Positions 21,211 through 32,660 of a stretch of DNA of 64,000 nucleotides are shown piece after piece. Every line of letters starts with the position of its first letter. Position 1 is the first letter of the stretch. Under the pieces are notes generated by a model. It was not told where the DNA came from. It saw nothing but the letters and a program-made list of their open reading frames with translations, and ran no database searches. A program made the translations under genes and the position numbers. This DNA comes from Balaenoptera acutorostrata (Eukaryota > Chordata > Mammalia > Artiodactyla > Balaenopteridae). The stretch covers positions 60,880,405 through 60,944,404 of the forward strand of contig NC_080067.1 in the NCBI RefSeq assembly GCF_949987535.1, read 5' to 3'.

Positions 21211-22779
21211 AAAAAGGCATCCCAGTCAGAAAGGAAGAGGTAATACTGTCTCTGAATGTGATATAATCATATATTCAGAAATTGCTAAAGATACCACCAA
21301 AATACTATTAGAACAAATGAATTCAGTAAAATTGCAGGATACAAAAATCAGTTGTGTGTCTATATACTAACAATGAACTGTTTGAAAAAGAAGGAAACAA
21401 TCCCATTTACAATAGTATCAAAAATTTAAATTCTTGGGAATAAATTTAACCAAGTTGGTGAACCATATACACACTGAAAATTACAAGACATTCATGAAAG
21501 AAATTGAAGAAGACGAATGGAAAGATATCCTGTGTCCATGGATTAGAGGAATTAGTATAATTAAAATGACCATGCTACCCAAAGCCATCTACAGATTCAA
21601 TGCAATTGCTATCAAAATTCCAGTGGCCTTTTTCACAAAAATAGAAAAGACAACCTTAAAATTCACATGGAGTCACAAAAGACCCAAATAACCCAAGCAA
21701 CCTTGAGAAAGATGAACGAAGCTAGAAGAATCACACTTCCGGATTTCAAACTTTACTACAAAGCTACAGTAATCAAAGCAGTATGATATTTGCATAAAAA
21801 ACAGACACATAGACCAATGGGACAGAATAGAGAGCCCAGAAATAAACCCATGCATGGGTTTAACAAGGAAGCCAAGAACATGCAATGGATAAAGAATAGT
21901 GCCTTCAATAAGTGGTGCTGGGAAAACTCAATATTCACATACAAACGAATTAAACTGGATCCTTATACTGTACACAGAAAATTAAGTCAAAATGGATTAA
22001 AGAAGAGTGTAAAAGCCAAAACTGAAAAATCATTAGAAAAAAATATAGGGATAAAGCTCTTTGACATTGATCTTGACAACAAATCTTTGTATATGACATC
22101 AAAAGCACAGGCAACAAAGCAAAAATAAACAAGTGAGATTACATCAAACTAAAAAGCTTCTGCACAGCAAAAGAGAAAAATGAAAAGACTACACAATGGG
22201 AGGAAATATTTGCAATCAATTTGTCTGATAAGGAGCTAATATTCAAAACACATATGGAATGCATACAACTCAAAATTTAAAAAACAATGATTAGAAAATG
22301 GGCAGAGGACTTGAACAGATATTTTTCCAAAAAATACATGCAAATTGCCAACAGGTATATGAAAAGATGCTCAACATCACTGATAATCAGGGAAATGCAT
22401 ATTAAAACCACAAAGATATATCACGTCACAACTGTTAGAACGGCTACTATCAGAAAAACAAGAGATTACAAGTATTGGCAAGAATGTGGAGGACAAGAAC
22501 TCTTGTACACTGTCTGTGGGAACATAAATTGTAGCAGCCACTACAGGAAACAGTATGGAGGTTCCTTAAAAAATTAAAAACAGAACTACTATATGAACCA
22601 GCAAGCCCACTTCTGGGTATACATCCAAAGGAAATAAAAATCACTGTATCAGAGAGATATCTGCACCTCCATATTCACTGCAGCATTATTCACAACAGCC
22701 AAGACATGAAAACAACCTAAGTGTCCACTGATAGATGAACAAATAAAGAAAATGTGGTGTATATGTACAATAGAATATT

Positions 22780-23102
22780 TTTTAACATCTTTATTGGAGT
22801 ATAATTGCTTTACAATGCTGTGTTAGTTTCTGCTGTATAACAAAGTGAGTCAGCTATATGTATACATACATCCCCATATCCCCTCCCTCTTGCATCTCCC
22901 TCCCACCCTCCCTATCCCACCCCTCTAGGTGGTCACATAGCACCGAGCTGATCTCCCCGTGCAATGCAGCTGATTCCCACTAGCTATCTATTTTACATTT
23001 GGTAGTGTATATATGTCCATGCCACTCTCTCACTTCATCCCAGCTTACCCTTCCCCCTCCCCGTGTCCTCAAGTCTATTCTCTAAGTCTGCATCTTTATT
23101 CC
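22780..23102 (-). mobile_element. Young L1 3' UTR fragment, nested in old L1
   Basis: Antisense copy of the same L1 3' end that terminates the 7.2-kb element at 43560 (shared 'tttacaatg.tg.gttagttt', 'cccacccctctaggtggtca', 'acatttggtagtgtatatat'). It is a severely 5'-truncated insertion of 323 bp. Duplications 'tgtacaatagaatatt' (22764-22779) and 'tgtacaatggaatatt' (23103-23118) differ at one base. The interrupted L1 coding sequence resumes in register right after it. Confidence 0.95.
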
Positions 23103-23639
23103 TGTACAATGGAATATTATTCAGCCACAAAAAAGGAGGAAATCCTACCTTTTGCAACAACATGGATGGACCTTGAGGGCATTATGCTAAGTGAAGTAAC
23201 TCAGACAGTGAAATACAAATAGTATATGTTCTCATTCATATGTGGAATCTAAAAATGCCAAATTCACAGAAACCGAGAGTAGAATGGTGGTTGCCAGAGG
23301 ATAGGGGGTGGTGGAAATGGGGAGTTGTTGGCCAAAGGGTACAGAGTTCCACCTATAAGACAAATAAGTTCTGAGATCTAATGTGTAGAATGGTGACTAT
23401 AGTTAACAATACTATATTATGTACCCAAAAGTTGCTGAGAAAGTAGATCTTAAATGCTATCACTACACACAAAAAAACTGGTAGTTATATAAAGGGATGG
23501 AGGTGTTAACCAACTTTATTGTAGGAATCATTTCATGATATATATGCATATCAAATCATCACATTGTACACCTTAAACTTACAAATGTTATGGGAAAATA
23601 ATATCTCAATAAAGCTGGAAAAAATAAATAAGAAAAATG

Positions 23640-23712
23640 GGATGTAGAAAGGTTATATAAATCACACAGCACATAAAAGTTAAAGTCAGAATTCTAAGCA
23701 GGCATACATTAA
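23640..23712 (-). mobile_element. MIR, right half of the split element
   Basis: 'aaaggttatataaatcacac' and 'taaagtcagaattctaagca' continue the antisense MIR (gaggttaagtaacttgcccaaggtcacac, cagagccaggattc) that breaks off at 20751. Confidence 0.6.
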
Positions 23713-24973
23713 CCACTTTGCAATACTGCTTCAACAAAACACAATAAGACAGGATCAACAAGGGCACAAGACAGCCAATGATTAATTGGCAAGTGAGTGG
23801 TGCAAAGAATATACACTTGAGAATCTAACATTTGATGAGCCCCTGCTACATCCCAGGCTTTGTGCAATCCAAAACCAAGTTGAATATTCATGCCTTACGC
23901 TGTGGGTTTTACACCAATGGTTTAATGTTTGATTACCATCTACTTTATGCAGAGCCTCAACACCTTTCTTCATAAAATAAATCCCATGTGTGTCAATTGT
24001 CAGGGACCTAATATTTAGGTCACTGCTCATTAACACAAGGGTTTTATCAAAAATATTCTCTTAAAGGTTTCTGTGTCTAAAAAGGGGGAAAAAAATGAAC
24101 CTATTCAGAGCACAGTTCCCCTGTTTAGATCCACCTTGAACTATCTACATAATAGTTCATCCTAAAACAGTACTCACAGAGGAGTTTATGCCACATATAC
24201 CCACTGAGATCTACAATTGAAGCAGCAAACCCTGTCTGTTATTTTCTTCTGTTGTTTTCAAGCAAATCTACCATTTCTTCAAAGCCAAGTATTTGACTTG
24301 ATGAAGATCTTAATAAATTGAATCTTTATGTTGTTCTTAGGAGAAAAGCAAGGACTGAAAACATGCAGTGAGCTTTAGTCCTGAAGTACTCCAAGATATT
24401 GAAATTGCAATTATTTAAATACTCTCACTTGTCTAATATGAAATAGGGTGTATAGGGAAATGAAAATTTTAATTTGCTGTGAAGAGCCTAATTAGCTTTG
24501 CAGATAAGAACTAAAGGTCTGTGTGGGTTTCACCAGCCTGCCCTAATCTCCCAGGCTACTCCGGCAGATCATTAAATAAATCCATTGGCAGTTGGCTTTT
24601 TTGGCCCCATAAAAGTGACCGGTGGCCCTGCCCTGGCTAAACCCATAAATAATTAATTGTGAGATTGACACAATTCCTAGGAGCCACTATCTCATCACAA
24701 CATTTCCAGCAACCTCCATTACCTAAGAGGGCTCTGCACACTTTTCTCTAGTGTCCAAGCATATTCCCTCCCGTAGGGACTAATTCAAGCCCCACCTCAT
24801 ACACAGAGGGGTCCATAACTACCCCATTTCAGGGGATTCACTCTACTGTGGATCACTGGGATATTTTTGTTTTCTGCATCTCCTACCCTGGTTCTGAGCA
24901 TGGGGTTCCTGTCTTCTTGTACTGGTCACATTGTCATGTGCACATGTTTTATTTCCTAACTAGATATGGGGAG
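23713..24973. other. Unique non-coding DNA
   Basis: Repeat-free as far as I can see. It contains the candidate regulatory segment at 24455-24700. No coding region recognised. Confidence 0.5.
24455..24700. promoter_or_regulatory. Candidate conserved enhancer-like segment
   Basis: A repeat-free stretch dense in words bound by developmental factors. It has homeodomain cores TAATTA/CTAATTAG ('cctaattagctttgc', 'ataattaattgtgag'), a GATA word ('gcagataagaac'), two CCATAAA words (HOX/CDX-like) and a ten-base TTTTTTGGCC run. Base composition is higher in complexity than the flanks. This is pattern recognition only: conservation cannot be seen from one sequence. Confidence 0.3.
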
Positions 24974-25170
24974 GCAGCATGAGGCAGTGAAAGCATGTGA
25001 CAGTGTGAAGAACATGGGCTCTGAGGATGCACAGAGCTGAGTCCAATCTCAACCTCACAACCGTGCACATTTCTTAACTTAGGTGAGCACTAGTTTTCTA
25101 TAATTAGGCTGAGAAGGGCTATTGGAAAGGAAAGGAAAAATAAGAACTGTAAAGTACCTTGTGTAGTATC
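24974..25170 (+). mobile_element. MIR SINE
   Basis: Sense MIR: 'aagaacatgggctctgagga' (equivalent to agagcacggactctgga), 'tgagtccaatctcaacctca', then a decayed 'tttctataattaggctgag' block and 'taagaactgtaaagtacctt'. Old and diverged. Confidence 0.5.
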
Positions 25171-25246
25171 TCCCCATAGCACAAGCAGGTGTACACACAT
25201 GTGCACTACTGTTGTTCTATATTAACAACAGAATATGCTCTTTCTG

Positions 25247-25546
25247 GGCTTCCCTTGTGGCGCAGTGGTTGAGAATCTGCCTGCCAATGCAGGGGACACG
25301 GGTTCGAGCCCTGGTCTGGGAAGATCCCACATGCCGCGGAGCAGCTACGCCCGTGAGCCACAACTACTGAGCCTGCGCGACTGGAGCCTGTGCTCCGCAA
25401 CAAGAGAGGCCACGACAGTGAGAGGCCCGCGCACCGCGATGAAGAGTGGCCCCCGCTTGCCACAACTGGAGAAAGCCCCCGCACAGAAACGAAGACCCAA
25501 CACAGCCAAAAATAAATAATTAAATAATAATAATTTAAAAAAGAAG
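25247..25546 (+). mobile_element. CHR-type SINE, full length
   Basis: Complete element with head 'ggcttcccttgtggcgcagt', B-box-like 'gggttcgagccc', 'ctgagcctgcgcgactggag' middle and AATAA-rich tail. Exact 16-bp duplications 'gaatatgctctttctg' at 25231-25246 and 25547-25562 prove a single clean insertion. Antisense open frames over the element are SINE shadows. Confidence 0.97.
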
Positions 25547-25562
25547 GAATATGCTCTTTCTG

Positions 25563-28254
25563 AGCATAAGATATTTTTAAGTTTCTTTGTGACCTTAAGC
25601 TCACTTAGGACAGTGATTTACACATTGTAGATATTCACCACATCATAGTATTCTTCTTTAAGCAGAATTTGTTGAATCTGGTTTGTTGAAAGCCTAATGA
25701 CTCTAGGCAGTATACTTAAAGAACTTCATTAGAATATGATACCATATCTCAGGAGGTATGATTGCAAGGTCCCAGTATGCTTCAGGGGCTCTGGAGGAAT
25801 TTTCTGGGTTAAACTGGCAAACATAGCATTCTCCAGGTAGGCAGGTTCATAGTCAACACTTTCATTCTGAAATTTCACAGACTTCACATCCCTTCTCTAA
25901 AGATATGTTTTACTTCCCCTACAGGCTTCTTTCATTTATTTCCTAAGCTCCTTCTCTTGAACAAAGAAATAAAATTTTTTTTTTAAAATAAGACGAAAAA
26001 ATAACAGAAGGATCTAGATGAGAATTTTTCCAAGGAAAAGGGCAGGCAGAGTTTTAAGAGTTAGGATGACTTTGATTTCATGCAACAGAAAACCGATTTG
26101 AACCAAATAAAGTGGAGGGAGGGAACTTTTATAATAAGGATCCTTAGTATTCTCATGAGAGCCAAGGTCTGTGGAGTAGCTCAAATCAGTTATTTAAGTG
26201 CCAGTTATTTAATATCTCTCTTCATTTCTCATAGCTCATCGCTGCTAACCCGTGTATCTGTTTCATTTCCCTCTCTCTCTTGTTGTTCAGTCTCTCGCCC
26301 TCACTTTCACACTCTCTCTCGACTGCTTTCTCTCCTTCTCTTGTCCATATGGCAGTAAACGTGGCCACCAGCAGCCCTGAAGTAGCATCTCTTATGGCTT
26401 CGATTATCAGTCAGTCATCAAAGGTATCTCTCAGCTTTAGTCCAAAGTCTTAGAACAAGATGCTAATTGGCCCTACTTTGATCAGGTACCCAAGTCTGGG
26501 ACGATGGACTGTGGCCAGGTTATAAAGTCATATTGTCCAAAATGGCTTCCCCATGATAATCAGAGAAGTGGGAATAAATCAGAAAAAGGGGGGAGGGAAT
26601 CAAAGTAGAAGAATCAAAGTATTCTATGTGGTAGATTGGACCTTAGGTAGTTATCATACCTCAATAGGATGTGCTTTCGGTAGTCCCTTGTCTTTTACAT
26701 TTTGCAAGGAAACAGGATACCAAAATGTCTTCACCAGTACAAAAGGGAGTCTCAGTCACCCTAAGTGAATATGACGGTCATATATATGTTCATGTAGATA
26801 TATTCAATAATAAGGCACAGTGAGGAAGTTCTGATTCTATAAAAGAATATTATCAATAAATAACTGATTAAAGTCAAGTGATAGTTACATAAATTTATGG
26901 TATTTCAACAAAACACTCCACAGCCACTAAGATCACGTTTTTAAAGAAGTTTTTAAAGAAGCTCATGATAGGAATTTCAGTGAAAGAGCAAAGTGTAGAA
27001 GTTATATAGAGTAATTCCAAATATGCAATATTTGGAAAATATACCAATACAGCAATAATTATATCTGGATGTGAGGATTATAAGTTTTATTTCCTTCCTT
27101 ACATCCCTCCCATATCTTCTAGACTTTTTTAACCAAAAAAAATTCTATAATCAGAAAATTAAAGGCTTAAAAGTCTTAGTAAAGAGTTAGACACATTAAA
27201 GGGTTAGACACAGACACAGTCGGTAAAAGATGGGTTACACCATACGTATCCAGGGAGCTGCAGTTCAGGAGTCCTGCCATTCTTTTTAGTTTTCCTGGTT
27301 GTCAGTAAGGTTAGCCTGCAGTGAACCCAGAGGAGATTTGCCAGAAAATATACTAAGCTGTTGGGGGTAAAGGGAAATACCCCTACTGAAAAAAAATTTT
27401 TTTCTTTTTAATATTCAGCTGCTTTCCTTTTCCAGGAGCCATTACTGCCCCACCCAAGCCCCTGATCATAGAACAGGATCAAGGCGACCACTTTCAGACC
27501 AGCAACAGTGAAGACAAAGGGCCAGGAGTGGCCCCAGCCGGGTTTAGAGGACATTTATAACTGACCTCACAATTCCCCAACCTTAAACATCCTGAGGATC
27601 AAACACTCTTCTGTGAACTGATCTGACACTTAGATTGGCAGTATCATCTTAACTTTTAACAAGAAAAAATAAAATTAAAACTATGAGGTTACAAATTCTG
27701 TGAGTCTCTAAAGTTTAAGGGAACTCTCCAAATTTATTATCCAAGTTAGTTTTGATAGTTACAGAGTCCTACACCCTGATCGAGGAGTAAACATTTAAAT
27801 GATGAAGACTCTTTCTTCCTGTTTACCAAGATGGACATTCTGGCCACCTCTGTGTTTCCCCCAGTCTTTCAAACTGGAAAGCATTTGAACACCAGGTCAA
27901 TTACACTCTTCCCCGGGAGGCTAAAGCAGCTTTAAAAAATACTGTTGTCACTGTGTCAGATCAAGTGGAGAAGAGCAGAAATACGGCTTGGGAGTCTCAA
28001 AAGGTATTAGACAGCAGGTTAGGTAAAAATTCAGTTCCATTTGCTAGGATTCCATATAACACCCTGAGAGAGCAAAAAGGATGAATTCTTTTTGTTAGTG
28101 CTGGATTTATGATTCAAAATGAAGATTAAATTAAGAAAAAAAAATCAAACTTAATGTTCTAAATTGCTCTTTAAATTCAAGATCCTCAGTTATGTGCTTC
28201 AGCATCCAATCTGTCCTCCCTGGTTCCAGAGTCTCTCTGGAACTAATCTGTTGA
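25563..28254. other. Unique DNA with CT-rich tract
   Basis: No gene recognised. Holds a CT-rich low-complexity tract at about 26262-26345. There is a 13-bp imperfect tandem at about 26938-26961 ('tttttaaagaag' twice) and a short repeated phrase 'agttagacacattaaag/ggttagacac' near 27185. 26060-26560 looks like an old interspersed repeat (it holds 'ggcagtaaacgtggccacca') whose family I cannot name. Confidence 0.4.
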
Positions 28255-28647
28255 GCTCATTGCTATGGACCCAGTTTTTGTGAGGCTAATTTCATCATGC
28301 CAGCCCTTTGCTTTGAAAACCATAATAGCTTTTGAACACCCATAAAACAAGTCTGGATTCCCCTGCCCAGCCCCCAGGGACCTCCAAAATTCAGGTTAAC
28401 CTGCCTCTCTACCAGCTGCTCCAACACAGCTTTTCCCTCAACCTGGGATGGAGCTTCCTTGTCCTGCAGACTTGCTCTGCCTTACCCCAGCATCTGGCCT
28501 TTCTTTGTGCTGGACCCCCCACTCTGAGCATGGAAATATCCTCAACACCTCATCAAACTCTATCTCACCATCAAGCCTTCCTTGACTTCTCCAGTCCACA
28601 CGAGTCTCACCCTTTTCTGAATTACTGCCGCACTGATGGGCCCAGCA
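28255..28647 (+). mobile_element. L2 LINE, left part
   Basis: Sense L2-like order: 'tttcatcatgccagcccttt', 'ttccttgtcctgcagacttg', and 'tcaccatcaagccttccttg' (equivalent to the L2 ctgcctcagggcct and gaggccttccctgac blocks). The 3' terminus is displaced by the MIR-like insertion that follows. Confidence 0.45.
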
Positions 28648-28792
28648 ATTAACATTCACCGAGAGTCAACTACAGGCTGGTCTCTGAACATGTTATTTTG
28701 GAAATATTATTTTATTCCATCTTCAGAAAAAACCCTGTAAGCCAATCACTATTACCTTATTTCATTGTCAATGAGGGAAATGGGATGTTCAT
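28648..28792 (-). mobile_element. MIR SINE inside L2
   Basis: 'ttaacattcaccgagagtca', 'ggctggtctctgaacatg' and 'ccttatttcattgtcaatga' follow the antisense MIR order (acatttattgagcacctac, ggcactgttctaag, ccattttacagatgagg). It separates the L2 body from its 3' end at 28793. Confidence 0.45.
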
Positions 28793-28900
28793 GCAATTTA
28801 GTTCCTCTGAAAGCATGAGCTCCACGGAAACAGAACTATGTCATTTTCTTCCCTTGCTCCCTACGGACTGGTACCCAATAAATAGTTTGTTTCACTCACA
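28793..28900 (+). mobile_element. L2 LINE 3' end, right part
   Basis: 'aagcatgagctccacggaaa', 'cagaactatgtcattttctt' and 'acccaataaatagtttgttt' match the L2 3' order (gtaagctccatgagggcag, gacttttgtctg, ctcaataaatatttgttg). Confidence 0.5.
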
Positions 28901-29359
28901 AAATACTACAAAATTTTTAAGTGGAAGGGCTGACATTCCAACCTAAATCAGTCTCAAAACACCATGGCTTTATGTACATATCCAGACACAGACAGGCAGT
29001 GATGTTTCACATGGGTGAGAATTCACTAAATACTGGTTGATCATTTGCTATCACTCAGGGCAAAGCACGCCAAGACTGCACCTTCACTGAACAGCGTTGT
29101 AGCAAGGTGAGGAGAGCGAGGAGCTTTGTCACACGCTCCCTAACGACAGTCTCCCTAACCACGCAATGTAAGAGCACCACGCTAGCTGTGCAAATGCTAC
29201 TTCAGGGCTCATCTCTCAGCCACCATCACCCCCTTCCCATTGCACTGCCACTCTCAAGCCCCTCCTACATGGAGATTGCCACTGTAAAGTGAGCATAGCC
29301 CAGTTAGCTAAAGGAGCCTCTGCAACCTTCGCAGATAGATTCAGGCAATGAATATAATT
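28901..29359. other. Unique non-coding DNA
   Basis: Nothing recognised. A few CpGs occur near 29110-29170 without an island. Confidence 0.45.
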
Positions 29360-29371
29360 TGCTCAGCTTTA

Positions 29372-29717
29372 TTTATCCGTTTATTCATTTATTTTTGGCT
29401 GCGTTGGGTCTTCGTTGCTGCGCGCGGGCTTTCTCTAGTTGTGGCAACCTGGGGCTACTCTTCGTTGTGGTGCGCAGGCTTCTCACTGCAGTGGCTTCTC
29501 TTGTCGCGGAGCACGGGCTCTAGGCACGCGGGCTTCAGTAGTTGCAGCACGTGGACTCAGTAGTTGTGGCTCGCGGGCTCTAGAGCACAGGCTCAGAAGT
29601 TGTGGCACTCGGGCTTAGTTGCTCCACGGCATGTGGGATCTTCCTGGACCAGGGATCGAACCTGTGTCCCCTGCATTGGCAGGCGGATTCTTATCCACTG
29701 TGCCACCAGGGAAGTCC
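29372..29717 (-). mobile_element. CHR-type SINE, long subtype
   Basis: Minus-strand SINE of 346 bp with head at 29717 ('gacttccctggtggcacagt' on -), B-box-like 'caggttcgatccc' and tail at the left (AATAAATG-rich). Exact 12-bp duplications 'tgctcagcttta' lie at 29360-29371 and 29718-29729. It is about 50 bp longer than the other CHR copies. The extra length comes from repetition of a module containing 'gccacaactactgag', present in three versions here. Confidence 0.95.
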
Positions 29718-29729
29718 TGCTCAGCTTTA

Positions 29730-30496
29730 AAATCTCCGTCAAGCCACATGTGTGACTGAATTTGCTTCTAATAATACCAAAGCTATTGAGGATTCATATT
29801 AAGTGAGACCTACTTGTTTTCATTGGCATTGACCAAGAGTGACAAACTATATATTGATATATAGCTTTTTGCTCTTTGAGGATCTGGATTACCAGGTGTT
29901 CTGATAAAAGGCATGGATACTCATGTAGCTCCCAAATCACGACATCTTAATGGTCTCCACGTGAAATTAAATTTAGAAAAATTAATGTTGTATTTAACTT
30001 CTCTAATCAAAGGGTAAATCAGAATCATGCCTGTTTTTTCCAACTCAACACACTAAGACTCAGGCCCTGTATTTTAATTTAACATGTTCACGATACCTGT
30101 GGGCTCCAAGAACATTTTACCTGGTTCCTTGGTTCACGGTCCTCACCTTAATAAATAAAGATTTTTTAATTAAAAACAATGACTCACCCAAGAACGTTTA
30201 ATATAGCAGGATTCGTGAATTAATTAATTAAGCATCGTTGCTTAACTACATGGAAGCATTGCATGAGGCACAATGAAAGATGAAAAACTGTGTCAGGCTT
30301 AGTCACTGCTCCTCAGCATTTGGGATTTAAGAGGGCTGTAACCACAAGGCATTGGTTGGTAGAACCCCAAGAGAACCCAAACCTGAGAGGTGTTCAAACG
30401 AGAAGGGAAAGAAGACACTCCTGCCCACCTGATACACAGGAGCAGAGCTCCTCTGAGCTTAAATCAAACTGCTTCCTCATTGACATTCAGTCATAA
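29730..30496. other. Unique non-coding DNA
   Basis: No gene recognised. A short AATT repeat occurs at about 30217-30231, next to a small inverted repeat ('ttaagca' / 'tgcttaa'). Confidence 0.5.
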
Positions 30497-30690
30497 AGGC
30501 TCCCCTCATTGTGTTATTTATTCTACTTTATCTGAAGTTCTGTATTTCTCTCTCCCCACCCCTACCAGACTATGTGCTAACTGGGAGCTGAGATGAGGTT
30601 TTATTCACCTCCGTATCTTCTAATTCCCAGCACTGTGCTAGGATCATGCTGTGTGCCTCTTAGTTGAACGACTGGGAAACTGAATTTCTG
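30497..30690 (+). mobile_element. L2 LINE 3' end
   Basis: 'accagactatgtgctaactg', 'ttttattcacctccgtatct' and 'attcccagcactgtgctagg' follow the L2 3' pattern (cactagaatgtaagctcc, ttttgttcactgctgtatcc, cccagcgcctagcacag). Diverged. Confidence 0.45.
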
Positions 30691-30739
30691 AAAATAAAAA
30701 ATATGACAGGAATCTCATTTGGTTAAATACATAGGGCCT

Positions 30740-30925
30740 TTACTGGGGCCTAAACTGCGCTGAGCACTAGATTAGCTATTTTACATATACTAGTCTAACT
30801 CTTCAGGACAGCCCTACAAGTTAGGCTTTTTGGACAAATGAGGAAATAGGCTTGAAGAAGTCAAAAAGCAGACCAAGGTCACACAGCTGTCAGTGGTAAA
30901 ACTAAGACTCGGATCCAGGGATGTC
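30740..30925 (-). mobile_element. MIR SINE
   Basis: Antisense MIR with clear blocks: 'tgcgctgagcactagattag', 'ctcttcaggacagccctaca', 'caaatgaggaaataggcttg', 'ccaaggtcacacagctgtca', 'taagactcggatccaggg'. Confidence 0.75.
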
Positions 30926-30970
30926 TATCTACACCAGGCTGCTTCCTTGAAGATATAAATCAAGGACCAG

Positions 30971-31257
30971 GTGGCTTCCCTGGTGGCGCAGTGGTTGAGA
31001 ATCTGCCTGCCAATGCAGGGGACACAGGTTCGAGCCCTGGTCTAGGAAGATCCCACATGCCGCGGAGCAACTAGGCCCGTGAGCCACAACTACTGAGCCT
31101 GCGCGTCTGGAGCCTGTGCTCCGCAACAAGAGAGGCCGCGATAGTGAGAGGCCCGCGCACCGCGATGAAGAGTGGCCCCCGCTTGCCACAACTAGAGAAA
31201 GCCCTCGCACAGAAACGAAGACCCAACACAGCCATAAATTAAATCAATCAATCAATC
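30971..31257 (+). mobile_element. CHR-type SINE, full length
   Basis: Complete element with head 'gtggcttccctggtggcgca' and an (AATC)n tail instead of the usual A-rich one. Exact 13-bp duplications 'aatcaaggaccag' lie at 30958-30970 and 31258-31270. The AATC tail may have been extended by slippage seeded from the TSD itself. Confidence 0.96.
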
Positions 31258-31270
31258 AATCAAGGACCAG

Positions 31271-32429
31271 TAGCCCCTCACAGAAATCAGCACAGAACCC
31301 TCTCTCCACACCCCCCAATCAAACCTACGATCCTCAGTGCCACTCACAGCCCTTTTCCATAAAGAGCCTGCTATCCTGCCAGCCGCGGATCAGCATTCAT
31401 GCTCCCTCAGAAGAGCACTTAGAGGTCAGCTGCTGCAACTTCAGCTGTCAAAGTTTTTGAAAAGGAAAAGAAATTAAAGTGGAAATTTGGGAATTCCCGC
31501 ACCATGTGGCCTCTGCAGTGCTCCGTATGTCAGGACTCAGGGAAAGTTGGTTGTACAGACTTCAGAAACTGTCATCCATTTGACGGCTTTGTATTATCAA
31601 TATTTCTTCTGGGAAAATCCATTGCCAGGCTCAAGGCACTGTCAATTTCACCTTCTCCTTGCCCTAAACTTCCCAGCAAAAAGCCTTACTGTCAGACTTC
31701 CTGAAGAAGCATAATTAAAAATTCCATCCCTAGACCATCTTTACTTTTAAACCTTCAAACCATATTTACAAACTGGAAACATATTTGCTTTTTTTTTCTT
31801 GAATTTAAGTTATGCCTGTAATAGTCCCAAAGAGATGCTGAAGTCTGGAAAGTAAACTGATTTTGCCAAGATTTTTGCAAAGACATTAATGGGGACTTTA
31901 AGTAAGGGTCAGCCTAGCAGGAATAATCCCATAATCCTACTCTCTCAGCCCCAGCAGAGCTCTCGTGAGCTTTTCTAACTTAATAATAAAAACCACTAAA
32001 ATCCATATGCCTCCAGTGGAACAATTTAATTGTTGCCAAGGCTACAAGGCTACTCAGTTTTCATTATTTCAACCTATACTAATAGGGGAAAGAGGTTACT
32101 TCAGATCATGTCTCTCAACTTTTGCAGGATCCTAATGATTGTCTGTATCTATGTTTTATCCAAGTAAAGAATGGTTCAGTGCACATATGTCTTAAAATTA
32201 CCCTTGGTGTTGTAATTACTTTTTCTCCCCTCCCCTTGAATACAAACATAAAAGAACTCATAGAATACAGGCTCTCTGAAATTCTCTATAATGTGAAATA
32301 AAAGGCATTGCAAGTGTTTGTGATATAATTACGAATTTTGGATTGTTTAATGTTGTGACCATATTTACTAAATGGATCTCTATAAAACTCCCCAGTTTCT
32401 TTCATTTTCTTTCCCAGATGCACAAATTT
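31271..32429. other. Unique non-coding DNA
   Basis: No gene or repeat recognised. About 31880-32100 has CNE-like features: 'ggaacaatttaattgttgcc' forms a small near-palindrome, and it is followed by 'gttgccaaggctac', similar to one half of an RFX X-box. Suggestive only. Confidence 0.4.
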
Positions 32430-32660
32430 CAAAGCACAGATTTTATGGTCTAACAGACCTTGGTTTTAGTTTGATGGGTCCATACCTTTCCCAGCTTCAT
32501 CAAACTCTATGAAATTACTAAACTTCCTGGAATATCAGTTTCTTCATTCATATAACAAAGACAATTAGACTTACCTGCAAGTGATACTGTGAAGATAAAA
32601 TGAGAAAATATGAATAAAATCCCTGCATAGTATCTGGTTTATTCTAGTCTCAATAAGTAG
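32430..32660 (+). mobile_element. MIR SINE
   Basis: Sense MIR: 'agcacagattttatggtcta', 'aacagaccttggttttagtt', 'gaaattactaaacttcctgg', 'atatcagtttcttcattcat' and 'gtgaagataaaatgagaaaa', in MIR order from the tRNA-related region to the 3' end. Confidence 0.65.

Larger units (their letters stand above)
20752..23623 (+). mobile_element. Old 5'-truncated L1, ORF2 3' half plus 3' UTR
   Basis: Sense L1. It begins inside the ORF2 reverse-transcriptase region: after 'aaatggtgaaagactgaaaa' comes a block translating to PLRPGARQRCSLSH, a degraded form of the RT LRSGTRQGCPLSP motif. It runs through the ORF2 C-terminus (blocks reading [20 protein letters not shown] near 22300) to a 3' UTR ending 'tctcaataaagctggaaaaa'. 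Flanking copies of 'ataaataagaaaaa(a)tg' at 20735-20751 and 23624-23639 (one-base indel) are its target-site duplication. ORF2 is broken by many stops and frameshifts, so the copy is dead. It was later hit by a SINE (20921) and by a fragment of a younger L1 (22780). Confidence 0.9.
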
